A stretch of 64,000 nucleotides of DNA from Mesodorylaimus sp. YZB2_4 (Eukaryota; Nematoda; Enoplea; Dorylaimida; Dorylaimidae). The position numbers were made by a program, and so were the translations under genes. Numbering within the stretch: the first letter of the stretch is position 1; each line of letters opens with the position of its first letter. The notes below the pieces were generated by a model. The model had not been told where the DNA came from, made no database searches, and worked only from the letters and a program-made list of their open reading frames with translations. Shown here piece by piece: positions 11,101-19,700 of this stretch. The stretch is from positions 62,001 to 126,000 of the forward strand of contig JASANH010000118.1 in assembly GCA_030248295.1 (NCBI GenBank), in the 5' to 3' direction.

Positions 11101-12688
11101 CAAAGGCTACCCTACACTCTATCTCAAAAATTTTATGGTCCGACCAGCCAGTATTAATGAACCTGTGCTTTACATAACAATTGACCATGTTTTCACTACC
11201 ATATATCCTATCCAGGCGTCCCTGGGTTTTTGAGCTATGGGCCAAATGTGAAAATTCTCTTTTCTCTGCATGATGTATCCGAAATATATCACGCAGCTTT
11301 AGTTTCGAGGCTAGTTTTCGAAATTCCTTCAATCCGCTTTCAGGGTAAGTGGTGAGCTCGCTGCGATCTAGTTCTTTTGACTCTACGAAGTTGAAATCTC
11401 CAAGGCATATACATGCATCATGATACCTGAACCTTTGCAAAGTCGTCTCGTACAATTCATCATAAAAAACCTTCCTTTGCACCTCCTGAGCAGGCGCGTA
11501 GAGGCCAATAATTAGAAAGATTTTGGTCTCATAATTCACGCTCAAAACTACAGCACGTCCTGGTACGCTAGTCAGTCTCATTACTTGCGAAAAAAGAGAG
11601 TTTCTGTTAACCAACACACATACACCCGCACTATAGTCGTCCGAGAAGGCGTGATGGATACTAAATCTCTGCTCAAAAATGCTGTCAAAATAAGCTGCCT
11701 CCTTGGCACTCCTGAAGTGCGTTTCTTGTAAACACAGTATCTCATAATGTTTAACGAGTTCATAGGTAACAAGAATTTTAGGTATTTTATCTCTCAGTCC
11801 CGCTGCATTGTAAGTTGCTAAAGTGATTTTAGTTCCCGTTTTCTGATAGGGGAAAAAAAGAAAAAAAACCAACAAACAGAAGCAAACGGTCCTAGTATCT
11901 AAGCCGCACTTGGTGCCAGGACGACAGAACTAACATTTCTTACGTGGATTCAACGTCTCCTCATGTTGCTGATCGTCTGTGCTCGAGTCACCACTCGTAC
12001 TTATCTTCCGTTTGTTCTTGTCCAATCTCCTCTGTTCTTCATCGACTTCCTTCACCTCATTCTCGTACCTCGTCAACGCCATCATTCGATCTCGCAGTTG
12101 TGTCAGCAGCTGGCCAAAAGCATTTCGGCCTCTCCACTTTCCCGGGTCATGGATGTCAGGATCGTTTCGAGCCAAGCCCACTCCCCACCGGGTGTCACTC
12201 GGATTCGCCTCCACCAGTGTGCTTGGAGCTGTCCTGAAAAGAGCCTTGCGCAGTTCAGGGTTATACTCAAATTTTTTCTCATTTGCCTTGATCAACGCCT
12301 CCGTTGCAAACTCCATCCAATCGCCGTGCTTTTCCACATCCCATTCTATCGTCTCTCCCAGTTTCTTCGCCTGTGCTGCCGTTTTCGCCTTCAAGATCTT
12401 CGTTACCATTGCCTTATCCCCCACCTTTTCTGCTTTCGTCTTGAACAAAAACTGCTCCGTCGATGAATAGCCCTGACTGTCAATCGTGAAAGCACACGGG
12501 TAATGATTCGAAAAAGGCGATTCCTTGGTGTAAAAAGGTATATATTGTGTAGATTCTCCTGTAGTCGTTACTGTTGACCTTGCTCTTTGAACCACTGGTT
12601 GGCCATTGGTCAGTGCTTGCAAAGGTGGGAAATCTGCATCTTGAATTCCGTTGCTTGGTTCGATTATCGCAGCTACGGGCTTCGACTG
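8194..12688 (-). mobile_element. LINE retrotransposon with a NADAR-domain first frame, 5' truncated
   Basis: This non-LTR retrotransposon is in minus orientation. It is bounded by a target-site duplication (tacttct on the plus strand at 8187-8193 and 12689-12695) and ends in a 15-16 A tail at 8194-8208. It has a NADAR-domain frame, then an endonuclease-reverse transcriptase frame, and about 0.1 kb of 3' UTR. The 5' end at 12688 falls inside the first frame without an ATG, so this copy is 5' truncated. The single apurinic-type endonuclease and the C-terminal CCHC suggest the L1/Tx1 group. The long second frame is undamaged, which implies recent insertion. Confidence 0.88.
8312..11929 (-). CDS. 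LINE endonuclease-reverse transcriptase (ORF2)
   Basis: The open frame runs from just after the TAG at 11930-11932 to a stop at 8312 (1187 codons from the TTG at 11875). Domain order: apurinic-type endonuclease (TYNAAGLRD, LCLQETHF, CLGDFNFV, RLDRIYG, GWSDHKIFE) over roughly residues 15-240; a coiled-coil linker rich in Arg and Glu; reverse transcriptase with KSPGLDGLPIEFY, AFDIVEW, GIRQGCPLSALLY and the catalytic YADD near residue 722; and a C-terminal CCHC (CKYC, then HVFVQC) near residues 1040-1075. It nicks the target and copies the element RNA there. All catalytic motifs look intact. There is no ATG before about residue 97, already inside the endonuclease domain, so it probably lacks its own start codon. 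Confidence 0.9.
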   Translation of the reverse strand, partial: FCRPGTKCGLDTRTVCFCLLVFFLFFPYQKTGTKITLATYNAAGLRDKIPKILVTYELVKHYEILCLQETHFRSAKEAAYFDSIFEQRFSIHHAFSDDYSAGVCVLVNRNSLFSQVMRLTSVPGRAVVLSVNYETKIFLIIGLYAPAQEVQRKVFYDELYETTLQRFRYHDACICLGDFNFVESKELDRSELTTYPESGLKEFRKLASKLKLRDIFRIHHAEKREFSHLAHSSKTQGRLDRIYGSENMVNCYVKHRFINTGWSDHKIFEIECRVAFAKIRRGPSYWKLDIDSFARDDLLQRCVREKLQILKVKISTAQYEEVIILWEQCKQEIGALCKARKQKTVREYRQRRLWLERELEKAKERLSSHPSSELLKSEFRDLRDRLRALDREEVRRRLSKTHFRDLATDQFTLTTAKLMQKNSAEARAVYSIRGADGTLYEDQLEVIREVRSQYASLFTTVGEINAEAAAEFLSQPPHGMADAVDREMLGDSIGEDEVRDAIRSFQRKKSPGLDGLPIEFYVFYIAEMGKILSRLYEASSMLGFLPSSCYFGVISQLYKGEGDKAQRSSWRPLTVLNVDYKILAKVLVMRLRKVMGKIVHPDQTCAVPGRDIRDGVLTLYNAVEYINEADKAAMLLSVDHMTAFDIVEWEYLHKVLEHFRLGEGFQNWIKVIYCPGMVKTAVQVNGYISSPFLPSRGIRQGCPLSALLYVLVSETVTNLIRRDRTVQGVDLLGEEIKISNYADDTNFIVADSRSIHRVVEIYDKFRNASGATLKPAKTKILALGSMNEKEISNDLVDLLVDQVKVYGFVFSRAGMEITDNWRAVREHIGTLSSKTPHSDMSYFGRIHVVNTYFLSKVWYLASVIAPELDFQRSVEKHIDGYFWYPSKVNMINKLILKRGKEQGGVAYPDINTRIMAFRLMLLMRRLLAKQKAAWHSAFDYFFEKVRHAKLRDLKNIRAPNLYKDVRRAVIASNFSMIDLDRISLDEKSYQAKCLKTKLFYEHMMGKKVGKATKAMQDYWKEKLRSEKIDFSSYWRLNKTKYVDGLTRSIHFSMLYKALYTRSKISHFSEVDANCKYCRTALGLLKHEDVYHVFVQCPRAEHFWERVQRLLREMDPSLMVSEENKIFGVASKNCNHVTSIANMVVQSAQRCIWFARTDYENKGDVVDLWDSLVTRLKVLTKRARYILTPSMFQERFAKLSSLKCIE

Positions 12689-12787
12689 TACTTCTACTGT
12701 AGCATCCAACCAGTTCAATAAACCAAATGAACCCAGTGATGTGCTAATGAAAATACACAAGGCCGTGGTGATTATCAGCGGGTGCAC
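11930..12787 (-). CDS. LINE first frame: NADAR (YbiA/DUF1768) domain protein, N-terminally truncated
   Basis: The open frame has 285 codons from a GTG at 12787. The first 33 codons belong to the host 181-bp repeat, not to the LINE, so their apparent signal peptide is accidental. LINE-derived residues start at about 34. Residues about 82-232 form a NADAR domain: FYTKESPFSNHYPC, then SSTEQFLFKTKAE with the conserved Glu at about 111, NPELRKAL, LVEANPSDTRWGVGL, and KWRGRNAFGQLL. The tail (233-285) is basic and Ser-rich. NADAR proteins are N-glycosidases; characterised members remove ADP-ribose from guanine or act on ribosylated riboflavin intermediates. All family hallmarks that I can recall are present. 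The first in-frame ATG is at about residue 127, inside the domain, so this copy cannot make an intact protein on its own. Confidence 0.85.
   Translation of the reverse strand: MHPLIITTALCIFISTSLGSFGLLNWLDATVEVQSKPVAAIIEPSNGIQDADFPPLQALTNGQPVVQRARSTVTTTGESTQYIPFYTKESPFSNHYPCAFTIDSQGYSSTEQFLFKTKAEKVGDKAMVTKILKAKTAAQAKKLGETIEWDVEKHGDWMEFATEALIKANEKKFEYNPELRKALFRTAPSTLVEANPSDTRWGVGLARNDPDIHDPGKWRGRNAFGQLLTQLRDRMMALTRYENEVKEVDEEQRRLDKNKRKISTSGDSSTDDQQHEETLNPRKKC
12689..12695. repeat. LINE target-site duplication, 5' copy
   Basis: Plus-strand tacttct marks the truncated 5' end of the LINE. In copy A of the 181-bp repeat the corresponding sequence occurs only once, as expected of an empty site. Confidence 0.8.
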
Positions 12788-13273
12788 ATTTTGTCTTTTT
12801 AGTCACACCTAAGAGTGATGTAAATTCTTTCGATTTTCTCGATCCGCTACGTCACTTTTTCTCATATCCTATGACTTGTAAGGATGAGTATTGAGCACTA
12901 TGGAGAAATAACATTGTCTGTCCTAAACCATCCTCATTACGAACTGAGCCTGTAAATTGTCGACTTTAAATGAACAAAGTGTTCCCTGATCCAATAGAGA
13001 ACATCGGTGCCAGCTGGAGCCAGAAAGAAAATGCCATTCGCACTTTTCTCTTGTGAGACTGCGTGGTCGTTCTTTCGAGAGATATTTCCTTGATTAAATC
13101 TTCGTCACGAACTTAAATTTTGCTTTTGTGGGCGGGCGCCAGATCATTTACTGGATTACTTTGTCAGGTGCGACCGTATTATCTCAGACCAGAAGAGTCC
13201 GGTAGATGGCGTTATATTTCATCCACCTGTTTCTACTGTATTCTGCTCATCCATAATCGATCACGTTCACTAC

Positions 13274-13306
13274 TATAAAGGTATAACTATCGGCCTGCCC
13301 TTCAGT
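13274..13306 (+). promoter_or_regulatory. TATA box and initiator of receptor 2
   Basis: TATAAAG at 13274-13280 is followed about 28 bases later by TCAGT, an initiator-like motif, at about 13302. The ATG of the receptor gene lies at 13328. The spacing fits a TATA-Inr core promoter with a very short leader. Confidence 0.55.
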
Positions 13307-13327
13307 GTCTCCATTTCACCTCGAGAT

Positions 13328-14341
13328 ATGTCAGTCAATAATTCGAGTTCACCTGTTCCCTGGTGTTTTACCTCTGCCTCCTATTCGAAGATATCCGACG
13401 CGGCCAAGTACACCACCTATTTCGGCCTAATGCCCGTATATGTTGTGATCGGAATTTTCGGCCAAGTCGTGTGTTTAATAGCTTTTCGAAAACAAGCGAA
13501 GAAAGAAGCAGCTTATTGCTATCAAGTGTATTTGGCTGTAGCTAAGACAATCGAGATGAGCACATTCGCCTTCTTTTCTCTGACCTGCAAGTGGCTGTCA
13601 GATATTGACGGTTCTGGAGCACTGTGGTACATGAGTAGCTACGCGCTAACCTGGATATCGGCTCATGTTTCCATCCCTCTCATGAACTGGTCGTTCTGCT
13701 TCTCTCTCTTCATTTCGATAGCCATGTCCGCAGATCGGGTGTTCGGTTTATGGAAACCGATGGCGTATAAAAAGAGGACAAGTAGGTCACCTCAGTACAT
13801 CGCCTTAGGCGTGTCTATTGTACTCGGATTCATAATCAGTGTGCTCGATTGCTTTCGCTTTTACGTATTTTGGACTGATGGCCGGTACGTAAGAAAAGTC
13901 GACCAAACTTTTGTAGCAAGTCCTCTTGCAGCCGGTTTCGCGAACTTGAAAACCTTGACAAGATGCACGGCCGTCCTGGTACTCCTTATTTTAAACTTCG
14001 TTATCCTCAGATTATATCATCTGAAGGTAATCAAGCAAGCAGTCAAAGTATTTAATAATAACAACGAAAGAGAGCAGCGTCGACGGGCTAATGAGAAATC
14101 GCTCACTGTGCTGACCATCGTCCAGTCCTTGGTGACCATCTGCGCTATCCTACCATTGACTGTGTACTACGCTATCGTCTTTATTTCACCCCCATTTTCA
14201 ACCTGTCCTGGTCCCTTGGTAGCCACAATCGCCGATGGAATATTAGAAATCAGTGAAATGACTAATTTGGGGTTTTTATTGATCGCGTGCAAATCGTTTC
14301 GTTCGATGGCGCGCAATGTTTTACGATCCGGGTCAACTTGA
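13328..14341 (+). CDS. Rhodopsin-type GPCR 2, single exon
   Basis: The gene encodes 337 residues from ATG 13328 and no intron is needed. Seven hydrophobic helices are visible: YVVIGIFGQVVCLIAF (1), YLAVAKTIEMSTFAFF (2), FCFSLFISIAMSADRVFGLW (3, with DRV in place of DRY), IALGVSIVLGFIISVL (4), AVLVLLILNFVILRLYHL (5), LTIVQSLVTICAILPLTVYY (6) and EISEMTNLGFLLIACKSF (7, no NPxxY). N-glycosylation sites lie in the short N terminus (NNSS). It resembles lineage-specific invertebrate orphan receptors. Ligand and G protein are unknown. A tRNA-SINE-like repeat follows directly downstream. Confidence 0.8.
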   Translation: MSVNNSSSPVPWCFTSASYSKISDAAKYTTYFGLMPVYVVIGIFGQVVCLIAFRKQAKKEAAYCYQVYLAVAKTIEMSTFAFFSLTCKWLSDIDGSGALWYMSSYALTWISAHVSIPLMNWSFCFSLFISIAMSADRVFGLWKPMAYKKRTSRSPQYIALGVSIVLGFIISVLDCFRFYVFWTDGRYVRKVDQTFVASPLAAGFANLKTLTRCTAVLVLLILNFVILRLYHLKVIKQAVKVFNNNNEREQRRRANEKSLTVLTIVQSLVTICAILPLTVYYAIVFISPPFSTCPGPLVATIADGILEISEMTNLGFLLIACKSFRSMARNVLRSGST

Positions 14342-14439
14342 GGGTTGTTCACTCGAGTAGTGTGCAACCAGGAGTATCCCATTTACCAGGAGATCCAGTA
14401 ACCAGGAGTGTCCAGTGTCAAACGTCCAGTCCAGTGTCC

Positions 14440-14545
14440 AGTCGTTCACTTTCATGCTTCACCTCATCACCAAATACAGCGGGATGCACTCAAGAGTGAA
14501 GGGGCACACTGCACGAAATGATTTACCCACCGCGAGTAACTTGTC
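14440..14545 (+). repeat. SINE family B copy 1
   Basis: This sequence shares caccaaat, gtgaagggrcacay and cacgaaatgatttacc with 51140-51290 and 56490-56655. The better-preserved copy at 56 kb has tRNA-like A and B boxes on the minus strand, so this is probably a decayed tRNA-derived SINE. Confidence 0.6.
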
Positions 14546-16570
14546 AACAATAAAACATGGCGATGTCCGGTATTTTTACTGACTGATTGGGAGTTGAGAG
14601 CCGAGTTACGTCGAGAAGATCTAGTATATTTCGGAAATTATCACATGTGGCTAAAAAGAGCTACGATAAACATGTTTTTCAGCCATTAGCTGTCCGTAGT
14701 GCACTGGTGTCCCGTGACAAACGAACAACGGTACCAGCTTGTGACTTGGATAATTATATACCATATTTTCATCCCGTGGTCGAGTTGGCTCGCTCTCACT
14801 TGCTAAAGGCACCTATTGATAATAGAACAGGAAAGGTGCCTAGCATCACGTTTCATGCCTGACCAGGGCATGTCAGTGCACTTTGAAGAGAAGGTAGCAA
14901 ACACAAAGCTTAGGCTGTCATAATTTACGTCATGCTACCCGGCAATCACGGAAGTTCCTGGCTATATACTGCTCCCTAGGCTGTGAGTCACAGTCACGTA
15001 TTCGGCATATCGAGTTGATGGATGGGGAGGTGATAACGGATGTGGCGAATATACGCAGTGCCTTGGCTCGATACCCCTATTGTATGCAATGGCTCTCCTT
15101 GAAACCCCAGGGATGTATTCTGTTGTTTGAAAAGCTGCTTCACAGGGGAAGATCATCTCCTTTATCATAATTGACAGGTGTTTCGCGAAATGATGAACTT
15201 AATTAGCTATCCATCAGCGCATATTGTGCCTTACTTATGTGCTGACCAAAGTGACCCATGTGATCTCAGGGGCAACGCCTCCTTTTAATTCTGTTGGCTT
15301 GTTGACTTCCACTGCGCAAACTTTAAAGCCCGATTGCGACGGTGGCCTTTGATACCACACTAGGCAGTGCCCCTAATGCTCAAATGTGCCAGACCATACT
15401 TGGTAGTTAGTTGCTCCCGAGGACGTGGACCCATATGTGCGAAAGTGCGGGTCTAAATGAAAATGTTCGAGGGAAATTGCTGGGCGTTGGGTAGCAACTC
15501 ATTTCACGCCCCTAACCTCATTATCAGTTCGTCAAGTTCCGGTATCCGAGGTAATTTAATTCATGGGCGGAGAGTTCTTCGCACTTTTCCGATTCGCGGC
15601 ACGGACTTATTAAAGCATCGTTTGGCAGCCAGCCCAGTAAAAGGATGCTTTTCCGTTGAAATTCTAATCTGGAAGCGGCTTCATTTCATAGACGAACGCT
15701 CACTTCTGAGATTAGTCGAAAGATGGGACTTTTTCCTTTTTGTAACTGCTGAAAGCAAGTGCAGCGCGGTATGTGAGACTGGCCGGGGGAATCATTTGAG
15801 TCGGTGCAATAGTTTCATATTAGAATATAATTCAGGCTCTGTTAGGGCAGTCAAGCTCACTCTTCCAATTCCTTCTGTGGCGCTATTTCGTCTAGTGCGT
15901 ATTTCCTTTTCTGCGACGAGGACGAGCCATTTTTCAAGAACGGAGAGGAAGTTGAACGATTATCGTTATTCCCACGCCTCGCTTCACATCCCTTCCCCGA
16001 AAGGCCCCGTTTTCTTAAATTAAAAGACACGGCATTTCGGCCACCTTACTCGTTAGTGCACGCTCCATGCGTCAGGAGGGTCTAATCGATTGTACCGGAA
16101 ATGGGACGAACAAGATTACCTAGAAGCCCAAAGAAAGAGGCCAATCTCGTTCGAGTGGACAGTACGATGGATTATCTGACGACGATGAATGTTTTTGTTC
16201 TCAAACATCGAGCCGTGCTCACTCCCCCTTACTGATCGAGAGAGAAGCGGACGAATTTACTTCTCCCTAGTTGTAAGTAAGCTTCTTCGAGAGCGCATAC
16301 CAGACGTTGGCATGTGGCCGAAGCATAACGTATCATATATGTACTGTATCCCGAATGGACACCCGCCGGAGTCAAGAGTAGGCAAGAATGACAACGCTCC
16401 AGTCGTTTCCTGATTACATAGCGCGGCAGGATGGGAAACTAGTAGCCGTGCTCCCCAACGTATACCTAGCTAGCTAGAAATTATTTGACTTGTTCAACTC
16501 GGCGCAAGCACTTGTCACGGGTAGCTTGGACTCCTCGCTTCTGAGGCCTATGACACAGCAACTATTGCTC
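14546..16570. other. Intergenic, no gene recognised
   Basis: Open frames here (for example 188 codons from 15457) show no domain, signal peptide or splice pattern that supports them. No repeat from the window's families was recognised. Confidence 0.45.
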
Positions 16571-16583
16571 TTTTCAGTTCGCC

Positions 16584-17639
16584 ATGGATAATGAGACTGG
16601 CAACATGAACGAGACAGATCATGTTGAATGTTCCTTTGATCCTTATTGGATATACGCACTGGTGGTACCATTTTTAGGTGTCGTATTCAATGGCATCTTA
16701 TTGTTCATCTGCATATCGATCGCCCGAGGACATCGTCCACGTCGTCGAGCATCCGTCAAGTGGACTCACCAACTGACCGATTATCTCCTTCACACAAAAA
16801 ATATGGATGATCCGACGACCTCATGCGTCGACCCGTTGCCCGAAAATGACTTGAGCCACCAACCAGAGTTCGCACTTAACTCATTTGTAGCTAACTGCGC
16901 GTCCTCGACTTTACTGGCCTCCTGTCTTCGTACAATCACGACCAGCTATTTATTCACGTTGAACTATGTCCTTTGCCCGACAGCCCCCAGCGAGTATTCT
17001 CAGGCGAGCCAGGTTATGGAAATCCTCTTATACGCTCAGCACAGCATATTCAACGTGGCTTATGTCAATTTTCTGATCGTTCTTAATTTGGATAAACTGC
17101 TTTACATCATGAAACCGCTGCATTATCGCAGCGTCATGACTCGCAGACGGGTAATCATTGTGTGCTTGATCACTTGGGTTTTGTCATCTGCTTGGCTCCC
17201 TTTATACTTTTCCCAAAACGAAGCTGATGCAGTTCGCTGGGGAACTATCCTGGTCACTGTGCTCATGGTCGGACCATCCATCTTTTGCTTAATTACATCT
17301 ACCATACTAGCAGTGGTCGTATTCAGAGTGCAGATGCAGGATCGACTGCGTTTCAACAACAGTAACGTTCCCATGATTTCTTCAAATTCCGCTTACTGCC
17401 TCTATTGTAAATCAGTCTTTCGGCTATTTCAGTCTGTACTTTGGACTTGCATCACGAGCTTACCCCATCCATTGGCCATAATCATATCGTACTATGCGTC
17501 CGTTGACGACCCGAGTGCCCATGCATTCCTCAAATTTGTCATTGGCTACTTATCGATCGCATATTTCTCGGGCACGCCTTTCATGATCATGCTAACATAT
17601 CCAGCATATTGGAGGCGTCTGAAGCTATATTGTGTGTGA
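16584..17639 (+). CDS. Rhodopsin-type GPCR 3, single exon
   Basis: The gene encodes 351 residues from ATG 16584. The N terminus carries NMNETD, an N-glycosylation site. Helix 1 is YALVVPFLGVVFNGILLFIC. A long basic and polar first loop follows. Helix 3 ends in VLNLDKLLYIMKPLHY, where DKL replaces DRY and KPLHY is typical of family A receptors. Helix 4 is VIIVCLITWVLSSAWLPLYF. Helix 5 is TILVTVLMVGPSIFCLI. Helix 7 ends MIMLTYPAYWRRLK, a TYPAY variant of NPxxY, with almost no cytoplasmic tail. Together with receptors 1 and 2 this makes three different orphan-type receptors within 13 kb. Their sequences are too different to call this a recent tandem array. Confidence 0.8.
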   Translation: MDNETGNMNETDHVECSFDPYWIYALVVPFLGVVFNGILLFICISIARGHRPRRRASVKWTHQLTDYLLHTKNMDDPTTSCVDPLPENDLSHQPEFALNSFVANCASSTLLASCLRTITTSYLFTLNYVLCPTAPSEYSQASQVMEILLYAQHSIFNVAYVNFLIVLNLDKLLYIMKPLHYRSVMTRRRVIIVCLITWVLSSAWLPLYFSQNEADAVRWGTILVTVLMVGPSIFCLITSTILAVVVFRVQMQDRLRFNNSNVPMISSNSAYCLYCKSVFRLFQSVLWTCITSLPHPLAIIISYYASVDDPSAHAFLKFVIGYLSIAYFSGTPFMIMLTYPAYWRRLKLYCV

Positions 17640-17963
17640 GATACGGTTTGTCACAGCGGAATCTAATTACCAGCCTTTGCCATGTGGGCGAACGAGATGT
17701 TGCCAAGCTCTGTGGGGAATGGAGTAGTCTTACAGTGTGAAAAATGAGCCTTGAGGAATGCTAACTATTCTGCCTGTCCTTGTGTTCCATTTACAGTAAA
17801 CCCTGTGTTCTCACTGGCTCGTCCCCGAGCTCAAATTATCATCCTAAGCCTGCTGGCCAAGCCTAGGCCTGTTGACGCAGGAAACATAATTTTGAGGGCA
17901 CTCATGGGTTCTCTATCATATTTATTTCTGGTCTAACTGTAAGCTGTCAAGTATAACCTTTTT

Positions 17964-18954
17964 CTATTCTCGCATCACAACAGCAGCTAAAACTTCAATA
18001 AGCAAGACGTCATGCTTACCCTGCACGCATACACGCACACTCACAATCTGGTCAACAGAAAAAAGAGAGCTGAAGCAGAATGGCACCTTGCCCAGGGAAG
18101 AGTCCAAAATCAACAAGAACGCTAATCGTAAGCTCGGTCGTCTGAAAATGATTATGCGTGCGCGAAATGAAACACATCTAATCAACCATGTAGAACATAA
18201 ACTTGAGCCTAAAAATTGAAAACTTCAAGAAGGAGCGGTCATAGGTGAATTTCAAATTCTTACTTGATCGATTGGCAGAGGGCATCCGAAGTACAAGTGA
18301 CATCTTTGGATTGCATCTTCTCTCTCAGTCGAAGGACATCATTCAGTGTGTAATTATAGGTCTCCTGCGCCACCAGGTCATTCCTGCCAACATCATCTCG
18401 GTCGAATACTGTGATTCGCAATTGGACAGGCACACCTTCCTTGTCGTCTTTGAGAACACGCTAAAAAATATAGGATTCAAGTGGGCTGCTTGCACATGGT
18501 ATAAAAACACATTTTCTTACCTCATAATCATTTTCTGTCAATTTCGTCCACTGTCCAGGATAGCTAGGGTTTGGTAGCGGAGATGGCCAATCCGTACTGA
18601 CAGGATCAGCGACGAAATAATCAGAATTATCTGGCAAGTTATACTCTAATTTCCCATACGGAATCTTCGACGGGTCATCGGCAAATAAGACATCAAAATG
18701 GACTCGGAAGTCGCATTTGTTGCGGGTCTTTGGTGAACTATTGTAATCGCAATAAGCTAGTGCACCAGTGCTGCCAGGAAACAAGGCCACAAATTTGATC
18801 ACATATGCGGGCCTCTGTAAAGTTCGTAATGTCAATAAACGCAACTATAGGACACCTTTTTAAGACTTACCTCAAGTGAAACAGGTGCCCCGTCGGAGAT
18901 CAAAACCAAAGCGAATGCCAAAAAAGCTACTGCAGAAAAACGCATGCGAGCCAT
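17964..18954 (-). CDS. Small secreted protein of unknown function, four exons
   Basis: Exons on the minus strand: 18954-18871 (signal peptide MARMRFSAVAFLAFALVLI), 18814-18521, 18460-18264 and 18141-17964. All have GT-AG borders and the frame stays open for about 250 residues. The second exon is beta-rich with cysteines (YVIKFVALFPGS, KCDFRVHFDVLF, SYPGQWTKL). The third has QLRITVFDRDDVGRNDLV, which resembles the strand-loop-strand pattern of C2 or DSL-ligand N-terminal (MNNL) domains. That resemblance is only suggestive. The start is the first ATG after a good TATA box. I do not recognise the family. Confidence 0.65.
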
Positions 18955-19031
18955 TTTAAGAATCAGGAGCAATATATTCTTTTTTGGTACAGAAAGGAAC
19001 TTTGTAACTGACACCCTCGCCGTTACGTTAG

Positions 19032-19039
19032 TATTTATA
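19032..19039 (-). promoter_or_regulatory. TATA box of the secreted-protein gene
   Basis: The minus strand reads TATAAATA here, about 80 bases upstream of the ATG at 18954. A similar arrangement precedes the astacin gene. Confidence 0.5.
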
Positions 19040-19559
19040 TTCTCAGAGAAGAGTGGGTGGAGGCGCGAGGAATGTGATGATTCCGATGTCAGCTCATGCG
19101 TGATCCGCCATTGAGCCAATTGTTCTGTTAACTACGACATTTGGACACCCTTTGGCGCAAAGTAAACGTGACTTCTATGGACGTCTTTCTTGCAAAAAAG
19201 AACGAGAATCTGGTCGTGAATCATGTTGCGCGAGACTTTATTTGGTTACCGTTGGTGGCGGCTGAGCAGATGAGTCACAGGCGGAAAGTGGGCGAATCGA
19301 ATTGTTTTATGCCTAAAGGGATTTCTTGTTTTGTATTGGGCCTGCCACGCCCAATGCCCGCTGGGCATACTGTATTCAGCGCATTCGAAAACGGCATGGA
19401 ATGATAAAAAGGGTAGAAATGAGCCGGTGAAGCACTCTATTTTCATGATCTATCAGAGTAAATCTTTCTATAAGAAGCATGACCAGTCCGAATACAGTAT
19501 ATCAGTCTCGATCAATAAATTATATAAAGCTGCGCTACATTATGAATGAAAAAATCACA

Positions 19560-19700
19560 GATTTTTGAAGCAGTATGTGCTCTACTGCTCAATAAGGCAT
19601 TGCTTGTGCCTGCCGTAGACTTCGAGCTCTTCGGCATTCAAAAGATCCTTGCCATCAGCTCCAGCACGAATCCCATAGACGCCAAAGCCAGGTAATGTAA
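19560..19700 (-). pseudogene. M13 peptidase exon fragment (decayed duplicate)
   Basis: About 120 bases closely match 22745-22870 in the M13 gene, the exon that encodes the region just after the zinc motif (GVRAGADGKDLLN is still readable). It breaks off before the HExxH codons, so it cannot encode a peptidase. It lies apart from the other duplicated pieces at 20.6-21.2 kb and in a different order relative to them. Confidence 0.75.

Larger units (their letters stand above)
8126..12809 (-). repeat. Second copy of the 181-bp sequence (copy B), split by the LINE
   Basis: Reading on the minus strand, 12809-12689 matches 7591-7711 and 8193-8126 matches the rest of copy A. All DNA between (8194-12688) is the LINE. 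TA flanks are at 12810-12811 and 8124-8125. Copy A therefore serves as the empty-site allele that defines the LINE insertion point. Copy B is continuous with the inner part of the mariner terminal repeat (8108-8125), which suggests that it, not copy A, is the original location. Confidence 0.75.

Noticed and set aside
11944..12470. Long open frames on the plus strand across the NADAR region
   Set aside because: They are antisense shadows of the LINE first frame.
12689..12787. Signal peptide (ALCIFISTSLGSFGLLNWL) on the LINE NADAR protein
   Set aside because: These codons lie in the 181-bp repeat that was the insertion target. The same sequence occurs at 7591-7711 without a LINE, and the frame has no ATG.
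15457..16023. 188-codon open frame
   Set aside because: There is no recognisable domain, signal or membrane segment, and no splice or promoter context. Composition looks random.
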